Shown here one piece after another: positions 46,202 through 55,121 of a DNA stretch of 64,000 bases (the stretch's first letter is position 1; every line of letters starts with the position of its first letter). This stretch comes from Cyanobacteriota bacterium. Lineage in GTDB: Bacteria; Acidobacteriota; Vicinamibacteria; Vicinamibacterales; UBA2999. Location: the NCBI GenBank assembly GCA_019752015.1, contig JAIEMQ010000038.1, forward strand, positions 1 to 64,000, given 5' to 3'. The translations under genes and the position numbers were made by a program. The notes below the pieces were generated by a model that was given only the letters and a program-made list of their open reading frames with translations, searched no databases and was not told the origin of the DNA.

Positions 46202-47449
46202 ATGGACCGGACGAAGCAGGAGTGGGCCGATCTCGCGCTTAGGGCGGGCCAGGTCTTCAAGCCCTACACTCCTATCGATCAGAGATTCTTGTTTTCGGGG
46301 CGAACTGCTCAGGTTAGACGTTTGGTTGATGTGGTCAATCAGACGGGCCAACACGCAGTAATTTTCGGCGAGCGTGGCGTCGGAAAAACATCGTTGGCAA
46401 ACGTGCTGACGGAATTCTTGGCGAGTCCTACGAATCAGCCGGTACTCGCACCGCGAATCAACTGCGATACTGGCGACACTCTCGACTCGATTTGGCGGAA
46501 GTTGCTTCAACAGATCGAATTGTTGCGAACACGTCCATCCGGATTCGTGGGAGGGGCAACAACAGCCTATAACTCCGAGGAACTGTTGGGGGATTCTGCT
46601 GCGACTCCACATGCAGTTACGAGAGCTCTCACAATTATGTCGCGGGATGTCGTGCCAATAATGATCCTCGATGAGTTCGATCGGTTGGGGGCCAAGCCGC
46701 GTCGCGGGATCGCGGACACGATCAAGAGTCTTTCTGATGGAGCTGTTGCGGCAACGATTGTCGTTGTCGGTGTCTCAGACAGCGTCGATCAATTGATTAT
46801 CGAGCATCAATCAGTATCGAGGGCCATCAAGCAAATTCAGATGCCGCGAATGATTCCGGATGAGATTCGAGAGATCATGATCGCCGGCTTGGCTCAATTG
46901 GAGATGGATGCCACCGATGACGCCCTGGATCGCGTCGTGCTGACCGCTCAAGGGCTCCCGCACTATACACATCTGGTCGGACTACACGCGTCGCGGGTCG
47001 CCATCGACCAGAAGGAACTGGAAGTGACCCTGCCGATGGTGGACGCCGCAATCAAAGGGGCGATCGAAGATGCACAACAGTCGATCCGGGTTGCCTATCA
47101 TGAAGCCATTCGCAGCGCGCGAAAGGACAATCTTTTTTCCGATGTTCTCTTGGCTTGCGCGCTCGCGCAGACTGACGAGCTCGGCTATTTCGCAGCTCAA
47201 GATGTCCGGGAACCTATCAACAAGATCACGGGCAGGGCGTACGACATCCCGTCCTTCGCTCAGCACCTGAACGATTTTTCAGAGAGTAAGCGCGGAAATA
47301 TTCTTTATAAGACGGGCGTCTCGCGTCGATTCAGGTTCAGGTTTTCGGATCCGCTCATGCAGCCTTTCGTGATCATGAACGGAATAGTGGCGGGGAAGAT
47401 TCCGGAGAATTACCAAAAGCCTATTCCTCGCAATGGGCTTGGATTCTAA
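46202..47449 (+). CDS. Orphan AAA/ORC-type ATPase, probably acquired
   Basis: 415 aa. Walker A GERGVGKTS at 56-64 and Walker B MILDEFD at 154-160, with the N-terminal FSGRTAQVRRLVD that introduces Orc1/Cdc6-like and STAND-like ATPases. A lid follows, then a winged-helix-like C-terminus at about 310-415 (RFRFSDPLMQPFVIM). Codon use is clearly less GC-rich at third positions than the neighbours, with codons such as TTG, ATT, CAA and GCA common. No partner effector is adjacent. A role in phage defence or a mobile remnant is possible; neither is shown. Confidence 0.8.
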   Translation: MDRTKQEWADLALRAGQVFKPYTPIDQRFLFSGRTAQVRRLVDVVNQTGQHAVIFGERGVGKTSLANVLTEFLASPTNQPVLAPRINCDTGDTLDSIWRKLLQQIELLRTRPSGFVGGATTAYNSEELLGDSAATPHAVTRALTIMSRDVVPIMILDEFDRLGAKPRRGIADTIKSLSDGAVAATIVVVGVSDSVDQLIIEHQSVSRAIKQIQMPRMIPDEIREIMIAGLAQLEMDATDDALDRVVLTAQGLPHYTHLVGLHASRVAIDQKELEVTLPMVDAAIKGAIEDAQQSIRVAYHEAIRSARKDNLFSDVLLACALAQTDELGYFAAQDVREPINKITGRAYDIPSFAQHLNDFSESKRGNILYKTGVSRRFRFRFSDPLMQPFVIMNGIVAGKIPENYQKPIPRNGLGF

Positions 47450-47503
47450 AGTCATTTCGACGCTATGCGGATTGGCGCGGTCGCCGAATTCGACGTCGAA
47501 GAG

Positions 47504-48475
47504 TCATGCAATCTGTCTACGCCAATAGGAGAGAAGATCTTCGACGGTTTGCTCGAGAGGAATCTGCGGCGACCACCCCGTATCGCGAGTGAGGCGGCTG
47601 TGATCGCCGAGCACGAGCGGCGTGTCGTTGGGACGAAGACGTGATGGATCCTGCGCGATCGTGATCGGCACGCGCGCGTTGGCGCGCATCAGATCGACCA
47701 GCGTGCGAATCGTAATCGGGTTTCCCGAGCAGACGTTGTAAGGCACGCCTGGTTTCGCCGACGCCATCATCGATCGATACGCGCGCACGGTGTCGCGCAC
47801 GTCCATGATGTCGCGTTGGGAATCCAGATTGCCCATCGACAGCGCCGGCGGCTTCTGGCCGGCTTCGATCTCCGCGATCTGTTTCGCAATGTTCGATGCC
47901 ACAAACGACGGTGTCTGCCGCGGACCAACGTGATTGAACGAGCGCGCGATCAATGCCGGAATCCCATCGTCCTCCCACGCACGCCTGGCGATCATTTCCT
48001 GCGCGATCTTGCTCGTGCCGTACGGGCTGTTCGGGCGGATGGTGTCGTCCTCGGTGATGGCGCGATCGAGCGGCGCATACACGAATGCCGTGCTGGTGAT
48101 CAGCACCCGCGGCTTCAGGTTGTGGCGGCGCAGGCCGCCGAAGAGATGATGCGTGCCGAGCACGTTGCCGGCGAACGTTTCGTGGACATGGCCCCACGAT
48201 TCGCCGACGTGGGGTACGCCGGCGAGGTGATAAATCTCCGCCGGCTTGAATGCGCCAAGCGCGTCGGCCACAGCGTCGCGATCGTGTAATTCAACGGCGT
48301 GCCAGATGACGCGTGAACCGGTGAGCAGGGGCTCGGTGTTCGGGCGTAGCCAGCCTATGATTCTGGGCGCGCCATCCGGCGCGCCGGCCGGCTTCAGCCG
48401 GACCTCTTCTTCGAGCAGCTCGAGCAGATGACTGCCGACGAACCCGGCCGCGCCCGTGACGAGAACGCAGGGCAT
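47504..48475 (-). CDS. NAD-dependent sugar epimerase/dehydratase (GDP-mannose dehydratase-like)
   Basis: 323 aa extended SDR: Rossmann VTGAAGFVGSHLLEL near the start, catalytic Ser/Thr in ITSTAFVY and YGTSK for the Tyr-x3-Lys pair. Motifs HVGPRQTPSF and DSQRDIMDVRD fit GDP-mannose 4,6-dehydratase or RMD-type enzymes. Residues about 23-37 (VRLKPAGAPDGAPR) are an in-frame insertion encoded by a palindromic stretch at 48366-48405. The start overlaps the rmlB stop (TAATG). A 54-bp gap with no gene separates it from the AAA gene. Confidence 0.88.
   Translation of the reverse strand: MPCVLVTGAAGFVGSHLLELLEEEVRLKPAGAPDGAPRIIGWLRPNTEPLLTGSRVIWHAVELHDRDAVADALGAFKPAEIYHLAGVPHVGESWGHVHETFAGNVLGTHHLFGGLRRHNLKPRVLITSTAFVYAPLDRAITEDDTIRPNSPYGTSKIAQEMIARRAWEDDGIPALIARSFNHVGPRQTPSFVASNIAKQIAEIEAGQKPPALSMGNLDSQRDIMDVRDTVRAYRSMMASAKPGVPYNVCSGNPITIRTLVDLMRANARVPITIAQDPSRLRPNDTPLVLGDHSRLTRDTGWSPQIPLEQTVEDLLSYWRRQIA
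48366..48405. repeat. Palindromic insertion within the epimerase gene
   Basis: GGCGCGCC atcc GGCGCGCC followed by CCGGCT tc AGCCGG: two adjacent hairpins in 40 bp, lying in frame between the first beta-alpha unit and IIGWLRP. Confidence 0.55.
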
Positions 48476-49491
48476 TACCGCTTGCCGTATTGCGCTTCGA
48501 TGTAAGCCTTGTAGCCGGGATCGCGTTCCTTGATCGGCCGCCACCACCATTCGTTCTTCTGGTACCACGCCACGGTGTCGGCGAGGCCTTTTTCGAAATC
48601 CACCTGCGGCGCCCAGCCCATGGCGCGCAGCTTCGCCGAGCTGAGGCTGTAACGGCGATCGTGGCCTTTGCGATCGGCGACCGGCTTGATCAGCTCCGGG
48701 CCCTTGCCGGCGAGCTTCAACACCTTGTGCGTCAAATCGATGTTCTTCACTTCGTTGCCGCCGCCGATGTTGTAGACCTCGCCGTCGGTGCCCTTGTGCA
48801 TCAGCAGATCGATGCCGCGGCAATGATCGAGCACGTGCAGCCAGTCGCGGATGTTCCCGCCGTCGCCATACAGCGGCACCGGGATGTTGTCCATCAGGTT
48901 GGTGACGAACAGCGGCAGGATCTTCTCGGGAAACTGATACGGCCCGTAGTTGTTCGACGCTCGCGTGACGATCACCGGCACCTCGTGCGTCGCCCAGTAG
49001 CTGTATGCGAGTCGATCGGCGCCGGCCTTGCTCGCCGCATACGGATTGCGGGGCTTCAATTCATCGGTTTCGACGCTCGATCCTTCCGGCACGCTGCCGT
49101 AGACCTCGTCGGTCGAGATTTGCACGAACCGCTTCAGCTTCGGATTGCGGCGCGCCGCTTCCAGCAGTACGAACGAGCCTTCGACGTCGGTCTTGATGAA
49201 GTCGCCGGCCGCCATGATCGAGCGGTCGACGTGCGTCTCCGCGGCGAAGTGCACGACGTAATCCGATTGCTCGACCAGCGGGCCCGCAACGGAGGCGTCG
49301 CAGATATCGCCATGTACGAACCTGTGACGCGCGCTGTCGATCACGTCGTGCAGGTTTTCCTTGCGGCCCGCATACGTCAGCTTGTCGAGCGTGGTGACGT
49401 GCCAGTCGGGATGCGTGTTGATGGCGTAGCGAACGAAATTGCTGCCGATGAAGCCGGCACCGCCGGTAACGAGAACTTTGATCAAAGCCAT
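48475..49491 (-). CDS. rfbB: dTDP-glucose 4,6-dehydratase
   Basis: 338 aa extended SDR that makes dTDP-4-keto-6-deoxyglucose. NAD motif TGGAGFIGSNF, substrate and catalytic motifs HFAAETHVDRSI, STDEVYGS and NPYAASKAGAD, with NNYGPYQFPEK and RDWLHVLDHC typical of RmlB. Coupled to the downstream epimerase and 28 bp after rmlA. Confidence 0.96.
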   Translation of the reverse strand: MALIKVLVTGGAGFIGSNFVRYAINTHPDWHVTTLDKLTYAGRKENLHDVIDSARHRFVHGDICDASVAGPLVEQSDYVVHFAAETHVDRSIMAAGDFIKTDVEGSFVLLEAARRNPKLKRFVQISTDEVYGSVPEGSSVETDELKPRNPYAASKAGADRLAYSYWATHEVPVIVTRASNNYGPYQFPEKILPLFVTNLMDNIPVPLYGDGGNIRDWLHVLDHCRGIDLLMHKGTDGEVYNIGGGNEVKNIDLTHKVLKLAGKGPELIKPVADRKGHDRRYSLSSAKLRAMGWAPQVDFEKGLADTVAWYQKNEWWWRPIKERDPGYKAYIEAQYGKR

Positions 49492-49495
49492 TTGT

Positions 49496-49508
49496 AATCG
49501 GTGGATCG
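49496..49508. repeat. Single copy of the 13-mer aatcggtggatcg
   Basis: An exact copy of the unit that is tandemly repeated at 54202-54262. It lies in the 28-bp rmlA-rmlB gap, directly upstream of the rmlB ATG. Confidence 0.7.
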
Positions 49509-49519
49509 TCGTCTGTGGC

Positions 49520-50587
49520 TTACCACTTGATCCAGACCTCGGAGTTGTCGCCCAGCATGAATCGATGGGCGACCGGCTTCAGCGGCAGGCGGTGAATCTT
49601 CACGCCGCGGCCGATCAAGCTGTCCGACACGCGAGTCTCCAGATCGTGAATCAACGATCCTTCGAGGACGATGCTGTGTTCGATCTCGGACTTGTTGATT
49701 TCGACGTCCTTGCCGATCGACGTGAACGGGCCGATGTAGGCGTTGATGATGCGCGCACCCGGCCCGATCACCGCGGGCCCGCGGATCACCGAGTGCTCGA
49801 CCGTCGCGCCTTTGTCGATCACGACACTGCCCTCGATGCGCGACGCGGAATCGACCTTGCCGTCGTTCTTCGCCTGCAGCGTTTCGAGGATCAGCCGGTT
49901 GGCTTCGAGCATGTCCTCGAGCTTGCCGGTGTCCTTCCACCACCCCGACACGAGATGCGGATTGACGCGCAGGCCGCGATCGATCAGATCCTGGATCGCA
50001 TCGGTGATTTCCAGCTCGTTGCGGAAGCTGGGCTTGATGTTGTTGACCGAGTTGAAAATCTCGGGGCCGAACATGTAGACGCCAACGAGAGCCAGGTTCG
50101 ACTTCGGCTGCTTCGGCTTCTCGACGAGCCGCCGCACCTTGTCGCCCTCGAGCTCCGCCACGCCGAACATCTGCGGGTCGGGCACCGGCGTCAGCAGGAT
50201 CTGCGCGGCCGGCTTTTCCTTCACGAACTGATCGACGAACTCGACGATGCCGCGGTTGAGGAGGTTGTCGCCGAGATACATCACGAACGGATCGTCGCCG
50301 ATGAAGTCGCGGCTGATCTTGACGGCGTGCGCGAGCCCTCGCGGCGCATCCTGCTCGATGTAGGTGATGGTCGCGCCCCACTGCGAGCCGTCACCGGCCG
50401 CGGCCCGGATTTCCGCCTGCGTGTCGCCGACCACAATGCCGATGTTCGTGATGCCGGCGCCAACGAGCGCTTCGATGCCGTAGAAGAGGACCGGTTTGTT
50501 GGCGACGGGCACGAGCTGCTTGGCGCTCGTATAGGTCAGCGGGCGGAGGCGGGTGCCCTTGCCCCCGCTGAGAATCAGTCCCTTCAT
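49520..50587 (-). CDS. rfbA: Glucose-1-phosphate thymidylyltransferase, long form
   Basis: 355 aa. The nucleotidyltransferase signature LSGGKGTRLRPLTYTSAKQL is at 6-25; the substrate region YIEQDAPRGLAHAV, a VEKPKQPKSN stretch, and a C-terminal left-handed beta-helix (IEGSVVIDKGATVEHSVIRG) mark the long RmlA/StrD-type protein and not the short RmlA. It supplies dTDP-glucose to RmlB. It starts 13 bp after lptD. Confidence 0.94.
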   Translation of the reverse strand: MKGLILSGGKGTRLRPLTYTSAKQLVPVANKPVLFYGIEALVGAGITNIGIVVGDTQAEIRAAAGDGSQWGATITYIEQDAPRGLAHAVKISRDFIGDDPFVMYLGDNLLNRGIVEFVDQFVKEKPAAQILLTPVPDPQMFGVAELEGDKVRRLVEKPKQPKSNLALVGVYMFGPEIFNSVNNIKPSFRNELEITDAIQDLIDRGLRVNPHLVSGWWKDTGKLEDMLEANRLILETLQAKNDGKVDSASRIEGSVVIDKGATVEHSVIRGPAVIGPGARIINAYIGPFTSIGKDVEINKSEIEHSIVLEGSLIHDLETRVSDSLIGRGVKIHRLPLKPVAHRFMLGDNSEVWIKW

Positions 50588-50600
50588 GCAGCCTTGAATC

Positions 50601-52898
50601 TTAATACGTCGAACCTCCGAACGCCCCGAAGAAGTTCGAGAACGAGCCGACGCCGGCCAGCGTGAACGACATGTTGAAGCGCCGGTCGCGGCGAATGAAG
50701 AACGAGCTGGTGTTCGGGTAGTTGACGGCCTGGTATTCGAACTGGATGCCGCAGCACTGCGCGTTGTAGAACGCCACGTAGCGCTGGCTGTAGAGCAGCT
50801 TTCGCGACACGTCGTAATTGAACGACACGCTGCCGCCGATCCGGCTCCGCAGCACGCGGAAGTCGGCGGCAGTGTTCACCAGGTTGCTGGCCTGGGTGAC
50901 GGCGCCGGCCGCGCTCGTGGTGGTGAACGGCGTCCGGCTCCATCCGCCGGTGGCGTTGACGGCGGGCGTGCGCAACGTGCCGTTCAACGTCATGCCGAGC
51001 AGCTTCGGGTTCGCGGGCAGGGCCTTCGGGTCGTATTCGAGCCGGTAATCGACCGCGAGCGGGTTGATCGGCGTGGCCCGTGCCGCCAGCGCGATCGGCG
51101 AGAACGCGCTCGGCGCGCGGGTGCTGAAGCCGAACGAATACGACTGATCGAACCGGCTCGCGTTCTCGTCGGTGTAATAGCTCTGGCGCAGCGACACGTT
51201 GAGGAGCTCGCGCGGCGCGCTCGCCTGCGGCTGGCCCGCCTTGTCCTTGCGCACCAGCAGGCGGTTGGTGAGGCCGTAGCTCATTTGCGTGACGCCGCCG
51301 ATGATCACGTCGTATCCGGTCGACCGGGGAATGCGATCCTGGCTCGCAATCTGCGTGCGGCGTTGCACCGAGAACGACGGCTCGACGACGTGTTTCATGC
51401 GATCGGCGAAGCCGTTGCCGGGATTGAACACGCGCGAGACCACCGGACCGACAATGTCCACACGCATGTCCCCGTAATTGCGCGTCACCGGGTCGGCGAT
51501 CTGGGTGCGGCCGTCCGCGGCCAGGCTCTCGCTGTAGTACGTGGTGCGATACGACGCCGTCGCGTTGACCTGCAGGTACGGCAGCGTGCTGAGCGGCGCG
51601 CGGATCGCCGGAACGAAGTCCGCTTTCAGCAGACCGAGATCCGTCTCAGTCGTGCCACTTCGATAGATCAGCACGTTGCGGCCGGCTTCCGCATTGACGG
51701 TGGCGAACATCGGCAGTGATCCGAGCCGCACGCCGCTCAACGCCGCGGTCAGTCCGGGCGCCTGTCCGGTCACCGTGGAATTCGTCGCATTCGAAAAAAT
51801 CTCGTTGCGCGCAAAGCGTCCGCTGGTCGACAGGTTCCGCCATGCGCCGGAGATGCCGCCTTCGAACGAACGCGAGCTGTTCGCCTGGTTATAAAAATTG
51901 CGATCGTAGGTCTGCCGTACCGTGACGTCGCTGATGTAGTCGACCCGCCCGCGCGCGGCGAGGCCGAACGGCAGGCTCTGCGACAGGTTGCCGCGGATCG
52001 ACTTGCTCTGCCGTGCCGGCCGCACGCCGCCCCTGATCACGGCATTCTTCTCGTCGAGCCAGTAATAGCGGAAGTCGCCCTGCGCCTGCGGACCGCGCAC
52101 GTAGCGGTATTCGGCGCCGACGCCACTGCCGCGCGAAAACATCCAGTCGTGGAACAGCGTCGCGTCCTGGCTGCGGTTGATCGCCCAGAAGAACGCGTTG
52201 CTGACCGACGACCCGGTCGCCAGCGAGGACCCATAGATCGGCATCAGGATCCCCGTCGCGCGGTCGTCCTTCTGGATCGGATAGTAGAGCACCGGCAGAT
52301 AGAACACCGGGACGTCCTTGACCTCGACGACGGCGTTCCTGAGCAGCACGTAGTGATCGAGGCGCAGCGTCGCCGTGCCGCTGACGATCTCCCAGCGCGG
52401 CGTCGGCTGCACGCAGGTCGTGAAGCTGCCCCGGGTGATGCGGTACTTGTCGGCGCCGATCTTTTCGATCTCCTCGCCGTTGAAGTAGACGTCCGGCTCG
52501 AGGCCGCCGAACATGCTGAGGTTGCGCTGCCCCCGCTCGCCGAGCTCGGCGATGCCGTTCGCGTTCTTGAACGTGCCGAGGCCCGTCTTGGTGTTGAACA
52601 CCGCGCTGTCGGCGGAAATCCGGGCGGTCGGCGTCTGGAACACCACGTTGCCCTCGGCGATCAGCTCGCCGGTCTTGATGTTCATCTGCAGATCGTCGGC
52701 GAAAAACTTCTGGCCGGCGTTCGGCGTGCCGGGCTCGCCTTCGACCTCCACCTCGCGCATCAGCCGCACGCGGTCGGCGTCGATGCGCTCGAATGAAAAC
52801 TGCTTGGTGATCCAGCCGGCAATGCCCTGTGCCGCCGCCTCACGAGTGGTGAGCAGCGCCATCAACGCGCAGGCGAGGATGATGGACCGGGAACGCAC
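50601..52898 (-). CDS. lptD: LPS-assembly outer membrane protein LptD
   Basis: 765 aa. Signal peptide about 1-23, an OstA/LptA-like N-terminal domain at about 50-170 (AEGNVVFQTPTARISADSAVF), then the LptD barrel with DVPVFYLPVLYYPIQKDDRATG, the best conserved block. It ends at the barrel's last strand. Combined with rmlA and rmlB it points to a Gram-negative envelope with lipopolysaccharide export. A 54-bp gap separates it from folC. Confidence 0.93.
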   Translation of the reverse strand: MRSRSIILACALMALLTTREAAAQGIAGWITKQFSFERIDADRVRLMREVEVEGEPGTPNAGQKFFADDLQMNIKTGELIAEGNVVFQTPTARISADSAVFNTKTGLGTFKNANGIAELGERGQRNLSMFGGLEPDVYFNGEEIEKIGADKYRITRGSFTTCVQPTPRWEIVSGTATLRLDHYVLLRNAVVEVKDVPVFYLPVLYYPIQKDDRATGILMPIYGSSLATGSSVSNAFFWAINRSQDATLFHDWMFSRGSGVGAEYRYVRGPQAQGDFRYYWLDEKNAVIRGGVRPARQSKSIRGNLSQSLPFGLAARGRVDYISDVTVRQTYDRNFYNQANSSRSFEGGISGAWRNLSTSGRFARNEIFSNATNSTVTGQAPGLTAALSGVRLGSLPMFATVNAEAGRNVLIYRSGTTETDLGLLKADFVPAIRAPLSTLPYLQVNATASYRTTYYSESLAADGRTQIADPVTRNYGDMRVDIVGPVVSRVFNPGNGFADRMKHVVEPSFSVQRRTQIASQDRIPRSTGYDVIIGGVTQMSYGLTNRLLVRKDKAGQPQASAPRELLNVSLRQSYYTDENASRFDQSYSFGFSTRAPSAFSPIALAARATPINPLAVDYRLEYDPKALPANPKLLGMTLNGTLRTPAVNATGGWSRTPFTTTSAAGAVTQASNLVNTAADFRVLRSRIGGSVSFNYDVSRKLLYSQRYVAFYNAQCCGIQFEYQAVNYPNTSSFFIRRDRRFNMSFTLAGVGSFSNFFGAFGGSTY

Positions 52899-52952
52899 GA
52901 GAATTTGAGAATACCAGCCTTCTGCGCTTTCTGTGCCTTCTGTGGCCTAGAC

Positions 52953-54203
52953 CTAGATACGGGTGGCGCCACTTTCGATCAGGCGCGCCCGCAGCGGCCC
53001 GATCATGTAGATCGATCCGCACGCCACGGCGCGCTTCGACTGCTCGAGCGCGCGCGCCACCGCGTCCAGCGGCGACGCGACCGCTTCCACCGGCACCGCC
53101 GTCAGCTGCCGAATCTCGCCGGCGAGAGTGTCGGCGGTCCGCGCTCGCCCATGCGGCACCGTCGTGGCGATGAACGCCGATGCGATCGGCGTCAGCGCGC
53201 CGATCATGTTCTCGAGATCCTTGTCGGCCATTGCCGCGAAGACGATCGGCAGCTTCCTGCTGCCGGTGTCCTGGAGATACGACGCCAGTGCCGCCGCTCC
53301 GGCCGGGTTGTGGGCGGCGTCGATCAGCAATTCGCGGTTGGCGGGCGGGATCCGCAGCCACTCGAGCCGCGCCGGCCATTCGCAGTTGGTCAGGCCCGAA
53401 ACGATCGCGGCGGTAGTCAGGTGTGTCGCGATCATCGACCAGCGCTCGAGTATCGCCACCGCGACCGCCGCGTTCTCGAGCTGATGCCGCCCCGGCAGCG
53501 CCAGCGTCAGCGGCGGATACTTCCGATCCGTCGTCGTGGCATGCGCATCGAAGAGCGGCGCTTCGACCTCACGCGCGACTTTGGTGATTCGCGCGGCCGC
53601 CTCCGGAGGCAGCCGTCCAACCACGAGCGGCACTCCCCGTTTGGCGATGCCGGCCTTCTCGAACGCGATGTCCGACAGCGTATGGCCGAGGTGACGCTCG
53701 TGATCGAAGGCGATCGACGTGATTGCCGTGATCGTCGGTGTCAGCACGTTGGTCGCGTCAAAACGGCCGCCGAGGCCGACCTCGGCTACCGCCACGGCAA
53801 CACCCTCGCGCCGGAAAATTTCGAACGCGACCGCGGTCGACACTTCGAAGAAGGTCGGCGGCACGGTGAGTGTGCCGGACTTGATACACGCGTCGATCAC
53901 GTCGAGGACGTGTGCCGTGACGGTCTCGAACGTTTCAGCATCGACGGCCTTGCCGTTGATGGCGACGCGCTCTTCGATGCGATCGAGATGCGGCGAGGTG
54001 TAGCGTCCCGTCTTCAGTCCGCCCGCGCGCAGCCCGCACTCGACCATCGCCGCAACGGAGCCTTTGCCGTTGGTGCCGGCGATGTGAATCGACTTCCACG
54101 CGCGCTCGGGATTGCCGAGTGCGGCGAGGACGGTTCGAATGTTGTCGAGCCCGAGCTTGATGCCGAATTTCTCGAGCGCGAAAAGCCGTTCGATAGCAGT
54201 CAA
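52953..54203 (-). CDS. folC: Folylpolyglutamate/dihydrofolate synthase
   Basis: 416 aa Mur-ligase-type enzyme that adds glutamate to folates. P-loop HIAGTNGKGSVAAM, then SPHLDRIEERVAING and the VEVGLGGRFDATNV region, and a C-terminal domain with LLIDAAHNPAGA. The start is a TTG at 54203 that lies inside the first copy of the 13-mer repeat. It follows accD by 37 bp; an accD-folC order is widespread. Confidence 0.95.
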   Translation of the reverse strand: MTAIERLFALEKFGIKLGLDNIRTVLAALGNPERAWKSIHIAGTNGKGSVAAMVECGLRAGGLKTGRYTSPHLDRIEERVAINGKAVDAETFETVTAHVLDVIDACIKSGTLTVPPTFFEVSTAVAFEIFRREGVAVAVAEVGLGGRFDATNVLTPTITAITSIAFDHERHLGHTLSDIAFEKAGIAKRGVPLVVGRLPPEAAARITKVAREVEAPLFDAHATTTDRKYPPLTLALPGRHQLENAAVAVAILERWSMIATHLTTAAIVSGLTNCEWPARLEWLRIPPANRELLIDAAHNPAGAAALASYLQDTGSRKLPIVFAAMADKDLENMIGALTPIASAFIATTVPHGRARTADTLAGEIRQLTAVPVEAVASPLDAVARALEQSKRAVACGSIYMIGPLRARLIESGATRI

Positions 54204-54273
54204 TCGGTGGATCGCAAGAGTACGAGCAATCGGTGGATCGTTAAGCGGTAATCGGTGGATCGTGATCGGTGGC
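54202..54273. repeat. 13-mer tandem array at the accD/folC junction
   Basis: Exact copies of aatcggtggatcg at 54202-54214, 54228-54240 and 54250-54262, then a partial copy near 54264. The array encodes the last residues of AccD (DHDPPITA) and its stop codon, and gives the TTG start of folC. Confidence 0.85.
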
Positions 54274-55107
54274 CATGAAAGCCATCACGTGCCCGAGCGT
54301 TGCCTTCATCTCGCGGCGATCGACGACCAGGTCGAGCATGCCGCGCTCGAGCAGGAACTCGCTGCGCTGGAATCCGTCGGGGAGTTTCTGACGGATGGTC
54401 TGCTCGATGACGCGCGGGCCCGCGAATCCAATCAACGCTTTCGGCTCCGCGATGTTGAGATCGCCGAGCATGGCAAAGCTCGCCGTCACGCCGCCGGTCG
54501 TCGGGTCGGTGAGGATCGAGATGTACGGCAGCCGCGCGCGATCGAGCCGCGCCAGCGCCGCCGAGATCTTCGCCATCTGCATCAACGACAGCGCGCCTTC
54601 CATCATGCGCGCGCCGCCGGAACACGACACGATCAGCATCGCGATGCGCCGCTCGAGTGCGAGCTCGATGCCGCGCACGATCTTCTCGCCGACGACCACG
54701 CCCATCGAGCCGCCGATGAAGCTGTACTCCATCGACGCCACGACCGCGTCGACGCCGTTGATCCTGCCGACGCCGACGATGACCGCGTCCTTTTGCCCGG
54801 TGGATTTCTGTGTCGCCGCGAGCCGCGACTTATAGGGCCTGGTGTCGGTGAACTTGAGCGGGTCGTTCGACACCAGGTTCGGCGCGATCTCTTCCCACCG
54901 CTCGTCGTCGAACAACACCTTCAACCGCTCGGTGGCGCTCAGCCGGAAGTGGTGCGCGCACTTGGTGCAGACGTGAAGGTTCTTGATCAGGTCCTTGGTG
55001 TAGATGACGGTGTCGCATTCGGGACACTTCACCCACAGGCCTTCGGGGACCCGGCTGGTCTTTGCCGGCGACGCAATCGGCTTGCGCGCCTTCTTGAACC
55101 ACGCCAT
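54241..55107 (-). CDS. accD: Acetyl-CoA carboxylase carboxyltransferase subunit beta
   Basis: 288 aa. N-terminal zinc ribbon with Cys28, Cys31, Cys47 and Cys50, then the carboxyltransferase core with VVASMEYSFIGGSMGVVVGEK, CSGGARMMEGALSLMQMAK and ILTDPTTGGVTASFAMLGD. It makes malonyl-CoA for fatty-acid synthesis with AccA, which is not here. The tail DHDPPITA is encoded by the tandem repeat. Confidence 0.96.
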   Translation of the reverse strand: MAWFKKARKPIASPAKTSRVPEGLWVKCPECDTVIYTKDLIKNLHVCTKCAHHFRLSATERLKVLFDDERWEEIAPNLVSNDPLKFTDTRPYKSRLAATQKSTGQKDAVIVGVGRINGVDAVVASMEYSFIGGSMGVVVGEKIVRGIELALERRIAMLIVSCSGGARMMEGALSLMQMAKISAALARLDRARLPYISILTDPTTGGVTASFAMLGDLNIAEPKALIGFAGPRVIEQTIRQKLPDGFQRSEFLLERGMLDLVVDRREMKATLGHVMAFMATDHDPPITA

Positions 55108-55121
55108 ATCTGCTCAGCTTA

